From Malus domestica (lineage: Eukaryota > Streptophyta > Magnoliopsida > Rosales > Rosaceae), in NCBI RefSeq assembly GCF_042453785.1, contig NC_091673.1, positions 10,511,501 to 10,575,500 of the forward strand: a DNA stretch of 64,000 nucleotides. Reading direction: 5' to 3'. This document shows positions 32,903 to 46,887 of the stretch, one piece after another. The position numbers were made by a program, and so were the translations under genes. Numbering within the stretch: the stretch's first letter is position 1; every line of letters begins with the position of its first letter. Under the pieces are notes generated by a model that worked only from the letters and a program-made list of their open reading frames with translations, had not been told where the DNA came from and did not search any database.

Positions 32903-35900
32903 TTCTTGTTACAAAAGCCTCTTTATTCTTATCCAATAGAAGTAGTACGTAGTCTTATCTCACCTAATGGTCTTTTCTGTCAATTGATTCTCTCAGTTTA
33001 TATATAAGCTTTGTTTGTTTCAAAATACAAATTAGCTAAATCATAAACGTAATGTGTTTCTGTTTGGATCTTACTGTACACCATTGATCTGTTTAATTGA
33101 GGCTGTTGAATTTTAATATTTTTCTTAAATATTACTATTGCTGATTCGAATTCAATAGAGAAAACCAGGCATTATCCATTGCTGGTTGTTTGTTGGAGAT
33201 CCATTTGTTGATAAAGACTTACTCAAGTGATGGCAAGGATTTTCCAACTTGGCTTGAGTAAAGAAAAGATAAAAGAAGGTACCATCCATTTGTGATATTA
33301 TCCCTTTGGCCAATTTGATAATTTATTCTTTTTGGCCAATTTGATAGTATTTCCTAATAGAATGCTCAGTGTTCATTAAGATAAAGATGGCCATCAAAAG
33401 GCCTTTGGTAGCCACGGTATGGACTTTACAACACGTTCAAGCGTATTAGTCCTATAAATACATAAAACCGTGTAATGAGAAGGCAACCTTCAACTTAACA
33501 TACAAATATGCCTTGCACAAATCTCGCTCTAGGCGAACACTTCTCACACTCAGAGAACTAACTAACTCACATTTTGAGAAATCACTAACTCTCCACTTTC
33601 CTAACTACTTAAAGCTCGATTGATTATCTATCCAAGTCTCAGCTGACGAGGAGTCCTTGATTCTTTAATTGAACGAGGTCACTTTACTAGCTTTCCAACC
33701 AAATTAAGTGTTTTATGCTTGGTTACTTCTGGTACATTTTAGAGTTCGGTATTCTGACGGTTGAACAACATTTACCATCAAGACATTTATCTCTTTCGAG
33801 TACGAGTATCCTTACAGTTTAACTCCGAACTGATCAGAGCACTTATATTTTCACAAATATAGTCGAGGCGGCCGAACCTGGTGCAAAAGATCATGAACTT
33901 CACAGTGACTAACAACCTTTTTGACATCACCACCACATTCATTCTACTAACCGACCGAGTTCGATGGCAAGTTAGCACGACCGCATTCATCATAATGACG
34001 TAGTTAGCTTTTTGTTATTCAGTCTACGTGTAAGTAAACTTGATAGTTTTTAAGGTCAACAATTTCACAAATTGTGCTTTACATTCTAACAAGTTTTACG
34101 ATCTCAACTTATACTAGACGAAGGCGGACGATCGATTGTTAGTTGTTGCTGCGAGTTTCATTGTGATTGCGGATGTATAATTGACATACAATCGTAACGT
34201 GTGTTTGTGGGCAAAGCAACTCTCTAGACATCAAAAGATAAGGTCTTTAGTTTTATTCAGAATTTGAGGTGTCTATATAAGTCACAAAAACCAAGAAACC
34301 TCTCGAACTCGTACCTTGGATGCAGTGGATGGGTTCCTATCACATGGTTGTCGCCAAAGGCAACAGAAGAGTACTCGCTATAATACTAAATTAACATGGT
34401 CCACTAGACGGTGGCTTTCCACCCTTTTTGTCGATCGTGAGAGTATGATTTGGCCAAATGCACTGTTATTCTCCCAAAGTCGAGGTCAATTTAGTAAACT
34501 AATATATAGAAGTTTTTAAAAGTCACTAGTCTAGTAGCGGGTAGAGGCCTGTCGCTTAGGGGGGCCTAGGTAATTTTTTATTTTTAATTAATTTTTTATA
34601 TAATATATAGATAAATATCTACTTATATTTTTTTTAAAATATAACTGTATTGAGATACATTAATTAGAAAATGGAACTATATATAAATTATAAAGTATTA
34701 GAATTGAAAACATGGGGAATAAACATATAATGAGTGTTCATCTCAATATTTAACAAGTTTTTTACAATTTATTGAAAAAATAAAATGTAAAATGAAAGTT
34801 ATCTATTTTCTATCTAAATGAGAGTTACGATCTAGACGAGCGCCTACGCAGATCTAGACGCTCTTTCTTAGTTTTCAAACGTCTAGTGATCAATCAAAGC
34901 GATGACTACCTGCTTAGCGCCTAGGCAGGCTTAAGCGAAGCTAGGCGGTAATTTTTAAAAGAATGTGATATATAGTTAGTAATGATAGCTACAAGGAAGA
35001 AAGAAACAACCCCACTGTACGAAACCAAAAACACTAAGCTACGATGTGTTCTTATCATCTTAAGTTGTCCTACGAATAAGTTATGAAACCTAATATTATG
35101 TTGTTGACCTAACCAAGTAGCTAGTAGCTAGTATCGTTCACATCATCACTCCTAAAGTAACTTGAGGTAAATTAGTTGCAAGATAGCTAGAATACAGATC
35201 CGTCAAGGGACATTTTTGTAAGACACATTTTTATTGAAAGCGCTACAAATTTTTATCGAAAATTCAAGTACATCTTGTTGGAGCATAACGTGGTATTGTT
35301 TGCATACATCATGTAAAACTTTTACATGTTAGGATTTAACAAAGCAAGTATTTTACGTTTTCATCTCTCACACTTCATTGTGATCGAAACTCAAAAGAAA
35401 GATGATAATAAGGTCAACTAGTACCCTAATGAATATGATTTTTAATTTTCCGTGTATTGCATTACGGTTAAAATGCAAGATTTTTCCAATATTAAACTAT
35501 CATAAGTAGTGTGTGATGTCAGAGATATTACGAGACGAAGAACTTGCTGGTTCTAGTATGAAAATTGTTTTTGAAATTTTGATTTAAAATGATTCAGTCT
35601 TCATAGGTGTCGGCGGGTTGGATTGGTTTTTAGCTTAAAAGACCATTTCTGTCCATTAATGTTGGTAGTCAGTTGAATCAATTATTTTTTCTACGTGTTT
35701 AATCTTAAACAAAATTAAAAAAACGGTTTGTTTGGGGAAGGCTGTTATTTATTTTTATTAATTTTGAAAAAGTCGCGGTAAAATCCCGGACAACTGTCAG
35801 CAGCTGGAGTCACTGTCAGTCGCGCTTGCACGCCGCCGTAGCTTATTAAACTCCGGTCACTCACTTCCGCTCGTCTTCCGCCGGAAACGCCCTTTTTTTT

Positions 35901-35989
35901 TTGCTCGATCAATAAAAATTAAAGTTAAAAAAAAAAGAAAAGAAGAAGAACGTTTCTGAATTACCAATCAGCTCTTCAACTTCCATTGG
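32903..35989. other. Intergenic stretch with retroelement-like debris
   Basis: No gene recognised. The segment at about 33450-34130 has a TATA-like 'cctataaatacataaaacc' followed by sequence reminiscent of a decayed LTR and leader. The segment at about 34530-34960 has 'gcctagg' motifs at both ends, resembling a dispersed repeat. Neither has verifiable boundaries. Confidence 0.4.
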
Positions 35990-36778
35990 CCACAGCAGTA
36001 CAGAGCACTGTGTCTCTCTACTTTCTCTCTCTACACACTCTCTCGTATACTTTCTCTCTCTATACAGAGAGAAACACAGCACGAGAGCTCTCTGTTGGTA
36101 TTTTTTACGGACGTACACGCGGTTGTGTAGGCGTAGATTCCTTTGCCCCCACTGCGTCATATAATTTTATCAATAAATAAATGCCAAAAAGCTCTCTCTC
36201 TCCCCGCTGAAACCGCATTTATACACAGAGAGAGGGCCTATTCCTAACGTTTTCCTCATTTTTATGTGCTGCTTTGGTTTGCCTATATTCACTCCTCCTC
36301 CGGGGATCTCAGCCGTCCTCCGCCGCTCTTGCGAGAATTCACCGGCTCAGCTGTCACCGGCAAGTTTCTCTCTTTGCTTTGGTATTTATTTCTGCTGAAA
36401 TTTTAAGCTGTTTTTTGTTTGTAAAGTTGGAAACTTTGCTGTGATGGAATTGATGGGTTTTGAGTATGTTGATTTTGTGCGGATTTTGAGGGCATAAGTG
36501 GGTAATTTGTGGATTTTGGGCAGATGGGCAGATGGGCAGCTGTTGTTTTAGCCCAGTGCATACGTGGTCTACAGTGTACTGCTTTTGGATTTCTGGGGAA
36601 CCTATAGAGAATAATTGCCAGAAAGATATGGTCTTGTAGTGTAAACTTATTGATTTCTGGGTGAAATCGAAGGTTTCATATCTGGGTTTGTTTTAATTCG
36701 TTGAATTGGGGATTTATATCTCGTGGAATTGGACTATTGGCGTTATAAAATTCTGGAGTTTTTGTGGAATTTGGATTT
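35990..36778 (+). promoter_or_regulatory. Promoter-proximal region and 5' leader of the first SPL gene
   Basis: CT-rich leader-like sequence at 36010-36240 is followed by a stretch (about 36190-36370) that is clearly similar to the leader of the second SPL gene (about 43460-43660), including 'cccgctgaaaccgcattta' against 'cccactgaaaccgaattta'. So the duplication unit includes at least the leader. The transcription start and any leader intron are not resolved. Confidence 0.5.
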
Positions 36779-39700
36779 ATGGAGGCTTTTGGAGGCAGAG
36801 CTCGGAATTTCTATGGTACGATGGTGCCGGATTTGAAGGGGGCTGGGAAAAAGAGTTTGGAATGGGATTTGAATGATTGGAAATGGGATGGTGATCTTTT
36901 TACCGCTAGTCCTTTGAATGCTGTACCATCTGATTGTAGGAGCAGGCAGTTGTTTCCGCTTGGGCTGCCGGAAACTCCCTCCACTGCTGGTTTGTCCAAC
37001 AGTTCTTCTTCTGGTTCGGACGGTATCTGTCCAGGGAATGAGAAAGGTAAAAGAGAGCTGGAGAAAAGAAGAAGGGCTAGTTTTGTAGAAAATGAAGGGC
37101 TAACTGATGAAGTTGGGTCTCTTAATCTCAAGCTTGGCGGGCAAGCTTACCCAATCATGGAAGGAGAGGTACAACATGGGAAGAAGACGAAGATAGTTGG
37201 GACTACTTTAAACCGAGCAGTTTGTCAGGTGGAGGACTGTAAGGCTGATCTTAGCAATGCCAAGGATTACCACCGACGACATAAGGTCTGTGATATGCAT
37301 TCTAAGGCAACTAAAGCGGTGGTGGGAAATGTTTTGCAGCGGTTCTGTCAGCAGTGTAGCAGGTTAGTTCAATTCTATGGTTGTCCTTGTATGGTGAGAA
37401 ATATTTCAAATTTTCTTCAGTTAAGTTCTACGTCGTTTATTCGGTGCTTTCTTATAGACATTGTTTCTAGAAGATGAAATACAGAGTTTGATTTGTAAGT
37501 TTTAAAAAAATTATTTGTTGCTCTCATGATTTGGGTCCATAGTTGTTCATCACTGTGTTTGGTATAGTCGAATTTTGAAGAACTTTTTTGTTGAATTTGG
37601 AATGTGGTTATACTTATGGGCAGGTTTCATGGCCTTCAAGAGTTTGATGAAGGAAAGAGAAGTTGTCGTAGACGTTTGGCAGGCCACAATAGGAGGAGAA
37701 GAAAAACACATCCTGATACTGTAGTTAATGGAGGCTCATTGAATGATGAAAGAGGAAGCAGTTATCTATTGATTAGTTTGCTGAGAATACTCTCCAACAT
37801 GCACTGTAAATCTTTGTGTTATTGCACATTCAATTTTTGGCTGCTTTGCCTGACATTAAATTGATATGCTAAGTGTATGTTAAGTGGTTACCGGATTGTG
37901 TGTTGATTGCCATAGACTGATGTCAAAGTTCTTGTGGTCTTTTGCTCTTAGGTTTTGTCATTATTTGATTGAGGCTTGTAGCAAAATGATTATGTCAATT
38001 AACATTTAATAACTCCACTCATAAATTTTTATTTGTAAACATACAACATATTACTTGATGAGTCCTTAACTGCTTAAGGTGCTCTATTTTTGTGTATAAA
38101 TGACAAAGTGCTAGTTTCTCTGAATTTAATTTGATGAAAATTTGAATATTGATGCTTACGCATGAAAAGTTTTCAGTTTTTCAGAGGTTGATTTGATAGA
38201 AAGTTAGAATTTTGTGCAGACCTTCATGTCGAAAAATATTTCAATTTTTATAATCCAGATTACACCTTGTGTGCTTGAATTTCATCCCTTGAACCCTTGT
38301 TTTTTGCACTTTCTTTCTCTGATTGTTGGACTGTCCATATTTCACATTCTAGGATGCATGAAGGAAGGGCCTATTAAAGGGAATTCTAATTAGGAATTGT
38401 TATTTAGGAAATTATGTCTCAGTGATCATGTTATTATAATATTTATTTGATTATGTTTGTGTTTGTTTTTCTTCTCATAAGTGTCTTACTCAACTCCACT
38501 TTTGATGCCTAAAATGCAGCTAATAGTTCAGATCAAACAAAGGATCAGGATTTGCTATCTCATCTTTTGAAGAATCTAGCCAATCTTTCTGGTACAGTTG
38601 ATGGAAGAAACATGTCTGCATTGCTTACGGCATCTCAAGGTTTAATAAATGGCGGGGCATCAATTCAGACTGCACAAAAGGTCCCAGATACAGTTTCCAA
38701 CGGCTGTGAACCAAGTAAGCCTTCTGTTTCAGCCTCTAAAATGGATGATTATATTAATGGTGAGGACCCTTCAAGACCTATACGACAGTGTTCTACGGTA
38801 CCTGCATCAGATTTCAGGAGAATATCTTCAGTTGATGCAGATCATGGAGGTCTACAAGTTGTTTCAGGTCTAAATGCCACGAAGCCATTTCCTTCAAGAG
38901 ACAGTGTTCCATCCACATCAGTTGCACCAGAAGCTACAATGGGGAGGATGCAGTTAAATGGCATTGATTTAAATAATACATATGACGATTCCCAGGACTA
39001 TTTGGACAACCTAGGGAATTCGCATGCCCCTGTAAATTCAGGGACAGTGGCTCATGGTTTTCCCTTTTGGATGCGTCAGGATTCGCAAAAGTCTAGCCCA
39101 CCTCAGACAAGTGGGACTTCATGCTCAACTTCATCAAGTTCTAGTGGAGATGCTCAGGTATATTCTTGTTGTACTTGCATCTCGTTCCTCGTTATTGCTT
39201 GGTATATTAATGCTTGTATATGCCATAACCTGTCCTTTTCTGTTGGATAAAAGAATAGCTTTGTTCTCACTTTAATTTGGCATTTAGGTGACAATGCTTT
39301 GCATTCGACTTGTCCGTTTGTCTAGCCAATTGATTGAAAAAACATGAAGTACTCGGCATACCTAATAAATACTTCTGTTGTGACGTAAGAGTCAAGATGG
39401 ATTCTCTTCTTTTGTATAGTGCTTTGTATGTATAAATGTGTGCGTATGCTTCTGCTTGATAAGGTTTATAGAGTTGTAGTTAAACTACAGGAGGTTGCAG
39501 GCTATATCAGTTAGAGTTGAGTATTTTTTAAATATTTTTTATTATGAAGGCCAGTGTGTAAAATGTTACTGCACTGTTACGTCTCTTAACCACTCTTTTT
39601 CTGCCGTGTTTCAGAGTCGCACAGACCGTATTGTTTTTAAACTCTTTGGAAAAGATCCAAATGATCTTCCATTTGTTCTACGAGCACAGGTAATATTTGG

Positions 39701-40102
39701 TGCCTTGATTTAATTCTTCACAATGTAACTTGTGTTTCCTTGCACATACAACAATTTTATGAAATATTTTGAATATCCAGATTCTCAACTGGTTGTCCCA
39801 CAGTCCTACTGACATTGAAAGCTACATAAGGCCGGGATGTATCATTTTGACAGTTTACCTCCGTCTAGAAAAATCCACGTGGGAGGAGGTATGTTTCTGT
39901 GCTGATGCCAAAATGTTGATTGCTGACCTTGTATCAGGGAGATCTCTTTTCTTGTCCTTAATTGTTATGTTTGCCTGCAGCTCTGCTGTAATCTGGGATC
40001 CATTATAAAACAACTTTTACATGCTGCCAATGATCCTTTTTGGACAACAGGATGGGTGTATACTAGGGTGCAACATTCTGTAGCATTTACGTACAATGGT
40101 TT

Positions 40103-40160
<58 letters not shown>

Positions 40161-42033
40161 TTATTCATTCATATATTTTCTAGCTCATTTAGTGATTTAC
40201 CAATAGTTGTGTTATGAAAGAAAAGACATTTTAAATAGTTATGTCTGTACTGCAGGTCAAGTTGTCTTAGACACACCCTTACCTCTGAAAAGCCATAAAA
40301 ATTGCAAGATATCATGCATCAAACCAATTGCAGTTTCTTTATCCGAAAGAGCTGAATTTGTAGTAAAGGGGTTTAATCTTTCTCGTGCCACCACAAGGTA
40401 TCCTTATCTTTCATTCAAGCTTCATTATGTAGACCACTCCAGTGTCATATGTTATTTCTGAATTAGTAACTATCAGGATAACTGGGAAGGAGGAAAGTAC
40501 TAAGTCCTAGCTTGTGACAGGTTGCTCTGTGCTCTGGAAGGGAAGTATCTAGTCCAAGAAACTTGTTATGACTTGATGGATGGTGCTGATACAACCTTTG
40601 CGAATGATCAGCTACAGTGCCTCAGATTCTCCTGCTCTATACCCAATGTTACTGGCCGAGGACTCATTGAGGTGCTGTTCCATTCTTAATATATGTTTTA
40701 TATTTCCTTTGAAGTGTGCTTATCATTACTTATTTATTTATTTTTATTTCAGGTTGAAGACCATGGTCTCAGCGGCTGCTTCTTTCCATTTATAGTTGCC
40801 GAGCAGGAAGTATGTTCAGAGATTTGTACCCTGGAGGGTGCGATTGAGGTGGCTGAGACTGCAGATAACATCCAGACAGAACCTGAAAAGTTGGAAGCCA
40901 AGAACCAAGCGTTGGACTTTGTACATGAATTGGGTTGGCTCCTTCACAGATGTCACACTAAATTTAGACTTGGTCACGGGGATCCCAACTTAGAACTATT
41001 TTCTTTTAGACGGTTCAGGTTGCTTATGGAGTTTTCCATGGACCGTGATTGGTGTGCTGTAGTGAAGAAACTCCTGGGCATTCTGCTTGAGGGTACCGTT
41101 GACACTGGAGAACATCCTTCTATTGAGCTTGCGTTATTGGATATGAGCCTCCTCCACGGAGCCGTGCAAAGAAAGTGCAGGCCTATGGTGGAACTCTTGT
41201 TAAGATTTGTCCTAGACAAAGGGTGGCAACAAGTTGACGGGGACGGCAGCAACTTCTTATTTAAACCCGATGCAGTTGGGCCCATGGGATTGACTCCTCT
41301 TCATGTTGCAGCCAGTACTGATGGATGTGAGAATATATTGGATGCCTTAACTGATGATCCTGGAAAGGTAATTTCTCATTGTCTTCTTTGACAGTTTTCT
41401 TTCTAATTGGATGTAAAAATCAGAACAGGTCTGCATCATTATCCATTTTTCTCCGTACGTGTTTGACCGTTTGCTCATACAAATGACTCATGTCAGCTCA
41501 TTCTGTGTCTCACATGAATGTTGATATTTCAAATCGTTGTATTTTCAAGCATACAAATGTTGATATCTTTGCTTCTTTAGGTGGGAATTGAAGCGTGGAA
41601 AAATGCTCGAGACAGTACAGGATTGACACCAAATGATTATGCATGCCTGCGAGGCCGCTACACCTATGTCCAAATTGTCCAGCGGAAAATCAACAAGAAA
41701 CATGAAAGCGGGCACGTGGTGCTTGATATCCCTGGCGTTATCTTAGACAGCAGCAGCAAGCAGAAACAATTAGATGGGCATAAGTCCTCAAAAGTCTCCA
41801 TCTTGGAGACCGAAAGGATCGATATGAAAGCAATGCAGGCACATTGCAAGCAATGTGAAATGAAACTAGCATATGGAAACACAAGGTCGTTTGTGTACAG
41901 GCCGGCAATGCTGTCAATGGTAGCCATTGCTGCTGTCTGTGTTTGCGTGGCCTTGCTCTTCAAAAGCTCGCCTGAAGTCCTTTATGTCTTCCAGCCCTTC
42001 AGGTGGGAACTCTTGGAGTATGGACCGAGCTAA
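36779..42033 (+). CDS. SPL1/12-like: SBP-box transcription factor, SPL1/SPL12 type (tandem copy 1)
   Basis: Ten coding exons are inferred: 36779-37362, 37624-37805, 38520-39157, 39615-39689, 39781-39888, 39981-40098, 40256-40397, 40521-40671, 40753-41367 and 41581-42033. They total 3066 nt (1021 aa), one frame, GT-AG introns throughout. The N-terminal [16 protein letters not shown] is the hallmark of large SPLs. The SBP zinc-binding DNA domain starts near C149, is split by intron 1 after FCQQCSR as in the whole family, and ends in a basic KRSCRRR...RRRRK nuclear signal. A long conserved region follows, then ankyrin-like repeats ([11 protein letters not shown] and [14 protein letters not shown]) and a C-terminal hydrophobic segment ([19 protein letters not shown]). 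Family knowledge: nuclear, binds GTAC cores, with roles in reproductive development and thermotolerance. I see no miR156 site, as expected for this clade. The start was chosen at the ATG giving MEAFGG, matching copy 2. Confidence 0.93.
40105..40157. repeat. CT microsatellite in intron 6 of SPL copy 1
   Basis: About 26 'ct' units begin a few bases after the exon 6 donor 'ggtttgt'. The same repeat type occupies the same position in SPL copy 2 (46849-46885). Confidence 0.95.
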
Positions 42034-42048
42034 GGCAGTTTACGCGTC

Positions 42049-42170
42049 TCAAATTTTAGTTACTCTGGCTTTAGGCCGTTTGTGTTAATCATATGTATAA
42101 ACGGATAACTCAAATTTTAGTTACTCTGGCTTTAGGCTGTTTCTGTTGATCATATGTATAAACCGATAAC
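42049..42170. repeat. Two tandem 61-bp units in the 3' region of SPL copy 1
   Basis: 'tcaaattttagttactctgg' recurs at 42049 and 42110. The units differ at a few positions. They start just after the stop codon, so they probably lie in the 3' UTR. Confidence 0.9.
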
Positions 42171-42390
42171 TCTATAGGGAACATAATGTACCAGTTTTCG
42201 TATCCGTTAAGATTTCCACGAGAGGTGTTGCACTGTATGTATTAATGATAGTTCATATAAAGCGTGTATAGGGAAAGATTGACGTAAATAGTACTATTGA
42301 CCAATTGTTGAGGCAATAGATTGCTGCATTACTTCCAAAAACACATACAAACATTGTATTCGATGAGGCGGAAGATTCGGACTTGAAAAT

Positions 42391-42526
42391 TCTTTCGCTT
42401 TTAAGTCAGCTTTCTTAAACAGAAGACAATATTTAGTAGGGCGGCCTGACTAATAATTTCTTTCGCTTTTAAGTCAGCTTTCTTAAACAGAAGACAATAT
42501 TTAGTAGGGCAGCCTGACTAATAAGT
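42391..42526. repeat. Two tandem 68-bp units
   Basis: 'tctttcgcttttaagtcagc' recurs at 42391 and 42459, and the units are almost identical. Non-coding. Confidence 0.9.
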
Positions 42527-42670
42527 AGGTTAGACTACTCTTGCTAAATTTTATGCATTGAGAGTTGTATTTACGTAAGACTGGATGGTGACCAAATACA
42601 TAGAATCACGTTCCTTCATGAGGGGATAAGGCTGTCTCACAAAGGTTGGAGCTTTGTGCTTACTTAGATA

Positions 42671-42916
42671 CATGAATCTCGTTCTTTCGTGAGTCAACTT
42701 TTCAGGTTATTCAACTCAAATGTTATGAATAAAATTGGGCCAAAATTAGATCAAACAGTTGTTTTTCTCCAAATATTTTTAATTTGGTCAAATGCATGAA
42801 TCTCGTTCTTTAGTGAGATAACTTTTCATGTTATTCAACTCAAACGTTATGAATAAAATTGGACCAAAATTAGATCAAACAGTTGTTTTTCTCTAAATAT
42901 TTTTAATTTGGTCAAA
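42671..42916. repeat. Two tandem 124-bp units
   Basis: 'catgaatctcgttcttt' recurs at 42671 and 42795, followed by matching 'tcaactcaa(a)tgttatg' and 'tagatcaaacagttg' segments. Units differ at several sites. Non-coding. Confidence 0.9.
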
Positions 42917-44102
42917 TCCAATCCGAGTCTAATATTAACTAGCAAAAAAAAAAGCAGAAAAATGGATTTTACAGGCTAATAAAATAATAGGAAAAGGACT
43001 CCAGTCACAGAGACACGTTGACTCATATTTTGACATGAAATTGTTTTCCACTTCAACAAGTCATATTCATGGTCCTTACATAGTGTACACAATTATTACC
43101 TTGTTTAATCTTTTTCAATTATTTTGTCGTTTTGAACCTTTTTTCTTTGGTTTAATTGCCAATAATTCAAGCATTAAATCTTGATCTCGAAATGGAACAA
43201 TTTTCCGGTGTACTAAGATCACGTTCACGTAAAATTACTGGTTCATTTAAATTATATTACGTAGATTTGTTAATATTAAGTTTAGGTTAAATCTCACAAT
43301 AATTAGTAATAATATGACGAGAATTAAACTTGAAATATATCACTTATAATAAAATAAAATATCATTAGTTTAAATATTAAAATGATACACCTCGTAACTT
43401 GTAACGCTGTTAATTTCTAATCGAAATCAAAAGGAGACGCGTCATTTGAGGCCACCACCTCTCTCCTCTCACTCTCCCCACTGAAACCGAATTTACACAG
43501 TAAGAGAACCCTTTTCCTAACCTTTTCCTAATTTTCATGTGCTGATTAGCTTTGTCTCGGGGCCTATATTCTCTCTGCCTCAACTGCGATCTCAGCCACT
43601 TCTTCGTCAGCTCTCAGTTCTCAGCTCATCTCCCAACAATTCACCAACCTGCCGGCAAGTTTCTCTCTCTTTACTCTCTCGCTCTCCTCTTTATTTCCAC
43701 AAAAAAAGATTGGGTCTTTCAGTTCTTTCAGCTCAAGTTTCTTTCCATGGAGTTGAAAGCATTGACTAGGATGTAATTGTGGGCTTGCAAATACGGTATT
43801 TTGTACTGACTTGTTGAGAGAAAAACTGGGTAATTGGTGGATTTTGGGTTCTGGGCAGCTGTAGCCTGTAGTTTAGCTCCATTTTTATGCTGGTGTGCTG
43901 TTCTTGGTTTTCTGGGGTTCTTGGAAAGAACAATTTCCAGAAATTTCTGGGGCTGTGGTGTTATTGACTTTTTGTTTTGGGGTGAAATTTATAGTTTTAT
44001 CTCTGAGCTGTAGTTGTTGTTATTGTTCAATTGGGTGTTTGTATCTGGTGGAGTTTGACTAGGGGGCATTGTAACATCTCTGGGTTTTTTGTATCTTGAT
44101 CT
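42917..44102 (+). promoter_or_regulatory. Intergenic promoter region and leader of the second SPL gene
   Basis: AT-rich to about 43440. Then comes a CT-rich leader with clear similarity to the leader of copy 1 (from about 43460). The spacer between the copies (42034 to about 43460) is short, so promoter elements of copy 2 must lie in this ~1.4 kb or upstream in copy 1. Small open frames at 43539-43776 are leader sequence. Confidence 0.5.
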
Positions 44103-46847
44103 ATGGAGTCTGAATTCGGAGGAAAGGCTTGTAATTTTCGTGGTGTGATGGTGCCGAATTTGAAGGGGGTTGGGAAAAAGAGTTTGGAATGGGATTTGAA
44201 TGATTTTAAATGGGATGGTGATCTTTTTACTGCTAGTCCATTAAATTCTACACCATCTGATGGTAGGAGTAGGCAGTTGTTTCCGGCCAGGCCAGAAACT
44301 CCGTCGGATGCTGGTTTGTCCAACAGTTCTTCTTCTGGTTCGGATAATATCAGTCCGGGGAATGAGAAAGATCAAAGAGAATTGGAGAAACGGAGAAGGG
44401 ATTTTTTTGTGGAAAACCGAGAGTTGAATGATGAAGCTGCGTCTCTGAATCTTAAACTTGGCGGGCAAACTTACCCCATTATGGAAGAAGAAGTACAAAC
44501 CGGGAAGAAAACAAAGACAATTGGGACTACTTCAAACCGTGCAGTTTGTCAGGTGGAGGACTGTAAGGCTGATCTTAGCAATGCCAAGGATTATCACCGG
44601 AGGCATAAGGTCTGTGCTATGCATTCTAAGGCAACTAAAGCGCTGGTTGGAAGTGTTATGCAGCGGTTCTGTCAACAGTGTAGCAGGTTGGTTCCATCCT
44701 ATTGTTATTTATTGTTTGGTTGAAACATTTCCCCGATTTTCTTGAATTAACTTGAAATACAGAGTTTGGTTGTGTAAATTTTGTTGTCATGCGTTTGTTG
44801 TGCATGGCTGTTCATCAATCTTCTTACGGTATGGTTGAGTTCTGCAGAAGGTTTTTTTTGTTGAATTAAATGTAACAGGGTTAACACTCGTGGACAGGTT
44901 TCATGCTCTTCAAGAGTTTGATGAAGGGAAGAGAAGTTGCCGTAGGCGTTTGGCTGGCCATAATAGGAGGAGAAGAAAAACACATCCTGATACTGCAGTT
45001 AATGGAGGCTCTTTAAACAATGAAGGCGGAAGCGGTTATCTATTGATTAGCTTGCTGAGAATACTTTCAAATATGCACTGTAAGTACTTGCCTTATTCAT
45101 TGTACACTTCTGTCTTAGTGAAACATTGTATCTCAGATTTATTTGAATCCGCATATTATGCCATTTATAAATTGCAGCTAGTAGTTCTGATCAAACAAAG
45201 GATCAGGATGTCATATCTCATTTGTTGAGGAGCTTAGCCAATGTTGCTGGTACGGCTGATGGAAGAAACATATCTACATTGCTGCAGGGATCTCAAGGTT
45301 TATTTAACAGTGGGACATCTGTCCAGACTGCACGAAGGGTTCTAGATATGAATGCTGGTGTTAATACTGAGGACCCTTTAAGGTCTAAAGGACACTGTTC
45401 GATACTACCTGCATCAAGAGACAGTTCTGAATCCAAATCAGTTACACCGGAAGCTACAAGTAGAAGGTTCCAGTTAAATGACATTGATTTAAATAGTACA
45501 TATGATGATTCACAGGACTATGTAGAGAACCTAGGGAATTCTCATGTTCCTGCAAGTCCAGGCACTGCATCTCTTGGTTTTCCTTCATGGATGCAGCGTG
45601 ATTCTCATAAATCAAGCCCACCTCAGACAAGTGGGAATTCAGACTTAACTTCTACTCAGTCACCGTCAAGTTCTAGTGGAGAAGCTCAGGTATATCCTTG
45701 TAATTGCATCTATTCCATAATTGCTTGGTAATATAATGCTTAAAAATGCCTTTGTCGTGGATGATGCTCAGCCCACTGTAATTCGTCTTTTTTTTAATCT
45801 TTTTTTCCATGAGACCAGGGATTAATATATCAATTGTCATTAATCATTATACGGCGTATAACTTGTCTTTTGTTTGGATAGTAGAATACCTTTGTTCTAT
45901 CCTTGAGAGTAGTTAGGCAGTCATGTATTGTGTTCTGAACGTGTCTGTGTATCTTTCCATGGATTGTCAAAATAATGGCGAGGTTAAGTGCGCTCGCTGC
46001 TTGGTTATGGGATATATGTAAGAAATGCTTCAATTGTGACTTAAAGTTGAGATCAGTTATCTCTTCCTTCAAACCAATATGGCAGTTTACAAGCGCAACC
46101 ACACACACAAACATACTTGTTGTGTATACGTCTTCTTGATGCTGTTAATAGAATTGAGGTTAAAGTTACCTGGTGGTTTCTGCAGTCCTAATGGAACATG
46201 CATTATTTATGTAAAAGGCCAGTATGTAGAATGTATCTGCAATTTTACGTTTCTTGACTGCTCTTTTTCTGCCACATATCAGAGTCACACAGACCGAATT
46301 ATTTTTAAACTATTTGGAAAAGACCCTAATGAACTTCCACTTGCTCTGCGATCACAGGTACTATATTTCCTTTGATTTTTCTAGTTTTCAAAGTACTTTT
46401 CAAAGTATTTTGGTGTTTCATTCCACGGACTCCATGATTTTTATAAATTATTTGAATATCCAGATCCTCGACTGGTTATCTCACAGCCCTACCAACATTG
46501 AAAGCTACATAAGGCCGGGCTGTATCATTTTGACAATTTACCTTCGTCTAGAAAAATCCACGTGGGAGGAGGTATTCTCGACTGTGGATGGCAGATCCTT
46601 GTATGAGGAAGACTTTTTCTTCAAGTCCTTAATTTTGACAATTCACCTCTCCCAGACCCTGATTAAAGCGGGAGCCTTGTGCACTGGGTACGACCTTTTT
46701 TTTTATAATTATTTTTGCTTACAGTTCTGTTGTCATCTGGGATCCAGTTTGAAAACACTTCTTGATGCTGCGGATGATCCTTTTTGGAGAACAGGATGGG
46801 TGTATACAAGGGTGCAAGATTATGTAGCATTTACATACAATGGTTTG

Positions 46848-46887
<40 letters not shown>

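Noticed and set aside
36362..36372. A possible GC-AG leader intron donor ('ggcaagt') shared by both SPL leaders
   Set aside because: The similarity can come simply from the gene duplication. No matching acceptor could be fixed without transcript data.
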